Below are positions 17,789 through 19,480 of a stretch of DNA of 19,480 nt, piece by piece. Source of the DNA: Humitalea sp038323655 (GTDB taxonomy: Bacteria; Pseudomonadota; Alphaproteobacteria; Acetobacterales; Acetobacteraceae); NCBI GenBank assembly GCA_038323655.1, contig JBBQHE010000067.1, forward strand, positions 1 to 19,480. The letters are read 5' to 3'. How positions within the stretch are numbered: the first letter of the stretch is position 1; each line of letters opens with the position of its first letter. A program made the translations under genes and the position numbers. The notes under the pieces were generated by a model. It had not been told where the DNA came from and ran no database searches. It saw only the letters and a program-made list of their open reading frames with translations.

Positions 17789-19236
17789 GGCAGCAACACC
17801 TCCTGTCCGGCGCAAAGGTCGAGCCCCGGCCGCACCGCCTCCTGCCCATCGCGGAACACGGCGACCAGATCGACCACGCAGCCTTGCCCCGCCAGGGGGC
17901 GCAGGTCCAGCACTTCGCCCAGGCCGAGCACGGCGCTGCCCAGCCGGTCGGGACCGCGCGGCGCGCCGGGGGCGTCGGCATGCAGGGCCACGATGGGCGC
18001 AGTGCCGCCGTTGCGCAGCCGGCTGCTACCGGCCGCGGGCGGGGCGGTGGACGCCGCCAGGCCCCCCCCGCCACCGCCCAGGTCAACCGCGATGGTCCAG
18101 CCAGGCCGCACCACCACGACGGGGATCGCGCAGACATCCACGCCGCGGCGTTCCTCCGCCCCGCCGTTCGGAAAGACCACCCGCAGGTCGATCTCGCAGC
18201 CCTGGCTGGGCAGGGTGATCAACTGGCGGTCGCCGATTTCCAGCACCCCGGCGCCCAGCCGGTCCGGGCCCCAGTCGTCACTGTCCGCAGCCGAGGCGTA
18301 GGCTTCCTGCAGGATCGCGCCATGGCGGTTGACCAGGGTCACGCTGCGCTCCGGCGGGCGCGGGATGCGGCTGCCGTCGAAGGCGATGCGGCGGCGGGCG
18401 CAGATGTCGACCCCGTCCAGGGTTTCGGCGCCGGCGTCGTATTCGGCCCGCAACGCCATCACGCACCCCCGCGCGCGGAAGCGCAGCGGCAGGCTCTCGC
18501 CGGGTTCCAGCACGCCGGTGCCCAGCCGGTCCGGCCCCTGGCTGGCAGCACCCGGGGGGTAGACGAATAGCCGCACCATGGTCGTGGCGGCTTCGTTCAC
18601 CACCACGGCTTCGCGGAACGGCACGGTCGGGTCGCCGAAGCCGATGCGCTGGCCGCGGCAGATGTCCACCCGGTCGCGCCGCTCCTCGCTGTCGTCCTCG
18701 AACACGCCCACGACGTCGAAAAGGCATTCCCGCGTGCGGCCGAAGCGCAGGCGATATGTGGCGCCGGGGGCGACGACATTGGCCGCCAGCCGGTCGGCCC
18801 CGCGGTCACGCGCCCCGGGGGGGGCTGCATACAGGCTGCGCAGGATCATGTCGGTGTCATTGACGACGTTCATCTCGCGCAAGGGGGCGCCGGGGTCACC
18901 GAAGGTGACGCGGGTATTGGCGCAGAGATCGACCCGCAGCCGGTCCATGGTGCTGTCGTCGGCCAGCACGGCGCGCAGGTCGAACAGGCAGCCCTGCTGG
19001 CGGCCCAGCCGCAGCCGCCAGGTGCCGCCCGAGGGAATGGTGTCGGCCGCCAGGCGGTCGTTCACATCGGCCGGGGCACCCGCCGGCCCGGCGTAGAGTT
19101 CGCGCAAGGTGAGCCCGGTTTCGTTCACGATCGTCGCCGTCCGCTCGCCAGGGCCGCGTGGCGGCGCCTGGGCGGCGGCGGTGGCGGCCCAGATGCCAAG
19201 AACAGCCGGCAGGACCAGGCGAAACAGGGGCAGCAT
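17785..19236 (-). CDS. Secreted five-repeat protein with one cysteine pair per repeat
   Basis: A 483-residue protein with a Sec signal peptide (cleavage near residue 23). The mature part is five tandem copies of an approximately 88-residue module. Each follows the pattern VVN-x-T...L..LYA.P..A...DRLGA.VL.PG...LRL...GC.FDL..VF.DG.....G.D.C...I.F. DRL recurs at residues 60, 148, 236, 325 and 430. The protein has exactly ten mature cysteines in five pairs: 83/105, 171/193, 258/279, 347/369, 453/475. A Gly-rich linker (387-392) precedes the fifth copy. ATG 19236 has a GGAG site 7 nt upstream. I recall similar single modules in uncharacterised proteobacterial proteins but no named function. It is coupled to the EF-hand gene. 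Confidence 0.82.
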   Translation of the reverse strand: MLPLFRLVLPAVLGIWAATAAAQAPPRGPGERTATIVNETGLTLRELYAGPAGAPADVNDRLAADTIPSGGTWRLRLGRQQGCLFDLRAVLADDSTMDRLRVDLCANTRVTFGDPGAPLREMNVVNDTDMILRSLYAAPPGARDRGADRLAANVVAPGATYRLRFGRTRECLFDVVGVFEDDSEERRDRVDICRGQRIGFGDPTVPFREAVVVNEAATTMVRLFVYPPGAASQGPDRLGTGVLEPGESLPLRFRARGCVMALRAEYDAGAETLDGVDICARRRIAFDGSRIPRPPERSVTLVNRHGAILQEAYASAADSDDWGPDRLGAGVLEIGDRQLITLPSQGCEIDLRVVFPNGGAEERRGVDVCAIPVVVVRPGWTIAVDLGGGGGGLAASTAPPAAGSSRLRNGGTAPIVALHADAPGAPRGPDRLGSAVLGLGEVLDLRPLAGQGCVVDLVAVFRDGQEAVRPGLDLCAGQEVLLP

Positions 19237-19279
19237 GTGGCGTCTCCAAGCAAGCGGAGTGTGTGGCGCGCCAGCGGCG

Positions 19280-19293
19280 CGATGCAAGCATCG
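19280..19293. promoter_or_regulatory. Interrupted palindrome, possible operator
   Basis: CGATGC, AA, GCATCG: a perfect 6-bp inverted repeat. It lies 44 bp upstream of the minus-strand ATG and 27 bp upstream of the proposed plus-strand -35. The position suits a repressor or activator site; no regulator gene is visible. Confidence 0.35.
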
Positions 19294-19320
19294 GCCCGTG
19301 ACGCTCGCGCGGGGCGGGGT

Positions 19321-19350
19321 TTGCCGATGTTGGCCGAGCCGCGTTATCAT
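19321..19350 (+). promoter_or_regulatory. Possible sigma70-type promoter of the Tat-signal gene
   Basis: TTGCCG (19321-19326, 4 of 6 to consensus), an 18-bp spacer, and TATCAT (19345-19350, 5 of 6). The -10 ends 80 bp before the ATG. It stands out as an AT-rich patch in otherwise GC-rich DNA. Support is weak without transcription data. Confidence 0.35.
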
Positions 19351-19430
19351 TTCATCAACACGGGCATCCAGCCGGTGACCGAGGAAACCGCGTGCCCGCC
19401 CGGGCCGCGACCAGCACAAGGGCCCCCCGC

Positions 19431-19480
19431 ATGACACGCCGCCGCACGCTTCTCGCAGCCAGCCTGGCCGTTCCCGCCGC
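19431..19480 (+). CDS. Start of an exported protein with Tat-type signal peptide (3' truncated)
   Basis: Only 16 codons are present: MTRRRTLLAASLAVPA. The consecutive arginines followed by a hydrophobic alanine/leucine stretch are a twin-arginine-type signal start, seen for example on solute-binding proteins and periplasmic enzymes of Acetobacteraceae. AAGG lies about 9 nt upstream of the ATG. The mature protein lies outside the window, so no function can be given. Confidence 0.6.
   Translation, partial: MTRRRTLLAASLAVPA

Larger units (their letters stand above)
19237..19430. other. Divergent intergenic region
   Basis: 194 bp between the minus-strand five-repeat gene and the plus-strand Tat-signal gene. 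It contains a 5-bp inverted repeat (19268-19280), the palindrome at 19280-19293 and a possible plus-strand promoter. It is the only divergent gene pair in the window, so at least two promoters are expected here. No RNA gene was recognised. Confidence 0.6.

Noticed and set aside
16781..18301. A 506-codon plus-strand frame
   Set aside because: Runs opposite the EF-hand gene and the repeat protein; composition is arginine/proline-rich noise.

Overview
The window is very GC-rich, densely coded bacterial chromosome. Gene content, codon use and family resemblance point to an alphaproteobacterium, most likely an Acetobacteraceae/Roseomonas-like member of the Rhodospirillales. This assignment is an inference, because there is no rRNA or other marker gene here. 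No mobile element, tRNA, rRNA or CRISPR array was seen, and no gene-free stretch exceeds 300 bp.

Left part, plus strand (1-4864): the end of an ABC importer operon of the putative 2-aminoethylphosphonate (PhnS2-T2-U2) type. It comprises a truncated periplasmic binding protein, an ATPase and a fused double permease. A 24-residue single-helix membrane peptide and a class I SAM methyltransferase with a C-terminal winged-helix/PqqD-like tail follow.

Middle and right part, minus strand (19236 down to 4875): fifteen consecutive genes read leftward. In transcription order they are: a secreted protein built of five tandem repeats with ten cysteines; a secreted EF-hand protein; a PRC-barrel protein; dapB; a DUF7002-like protein; metK; trmB; an HSD10-like short-chain dehydrogenase; a beta-carbonic anhydrase; acs; scoA; scoB; hemW; and two tandem, diverged paralogues that look like polysaccharide pyruvyl transferases. 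Seven of the fourteen junctions are 4-bp stop/start overlaps (five GTGA, two ATGA), so translation is probably coupled in blocks. The metabolic core joins lysine/peptidoglycan precursor synthesis (dapB), SAM supply and use (metK, trmB), short-chain acyl and ketone-body metabolism (SDR, acs, scoAB) and CO2/bicarbonate balance (carbonic anhydrase).

Right edge (19237-19480): a 194-bp divergent intergenic region with a 14-bp interrupted palindrome and a possible sigma70-type promoter, then the first 16 codons of a plus-strand gene with a Tat-type signal peptide.

The least conventional items are the five-repeat cysteine-pair protein with its EF-hand partner, the paired pyruvyl-transferase-like paralogues in which the second copy has lost the family motif, a four-unit 27/28-bp hairpin repeat upstream of dapB, and the PRC-barrel leader (a hairpin touching the Shine-Dalgarno plus an EcfG-like promoter). 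None amounts to a demonstrated new system; they are candidates.
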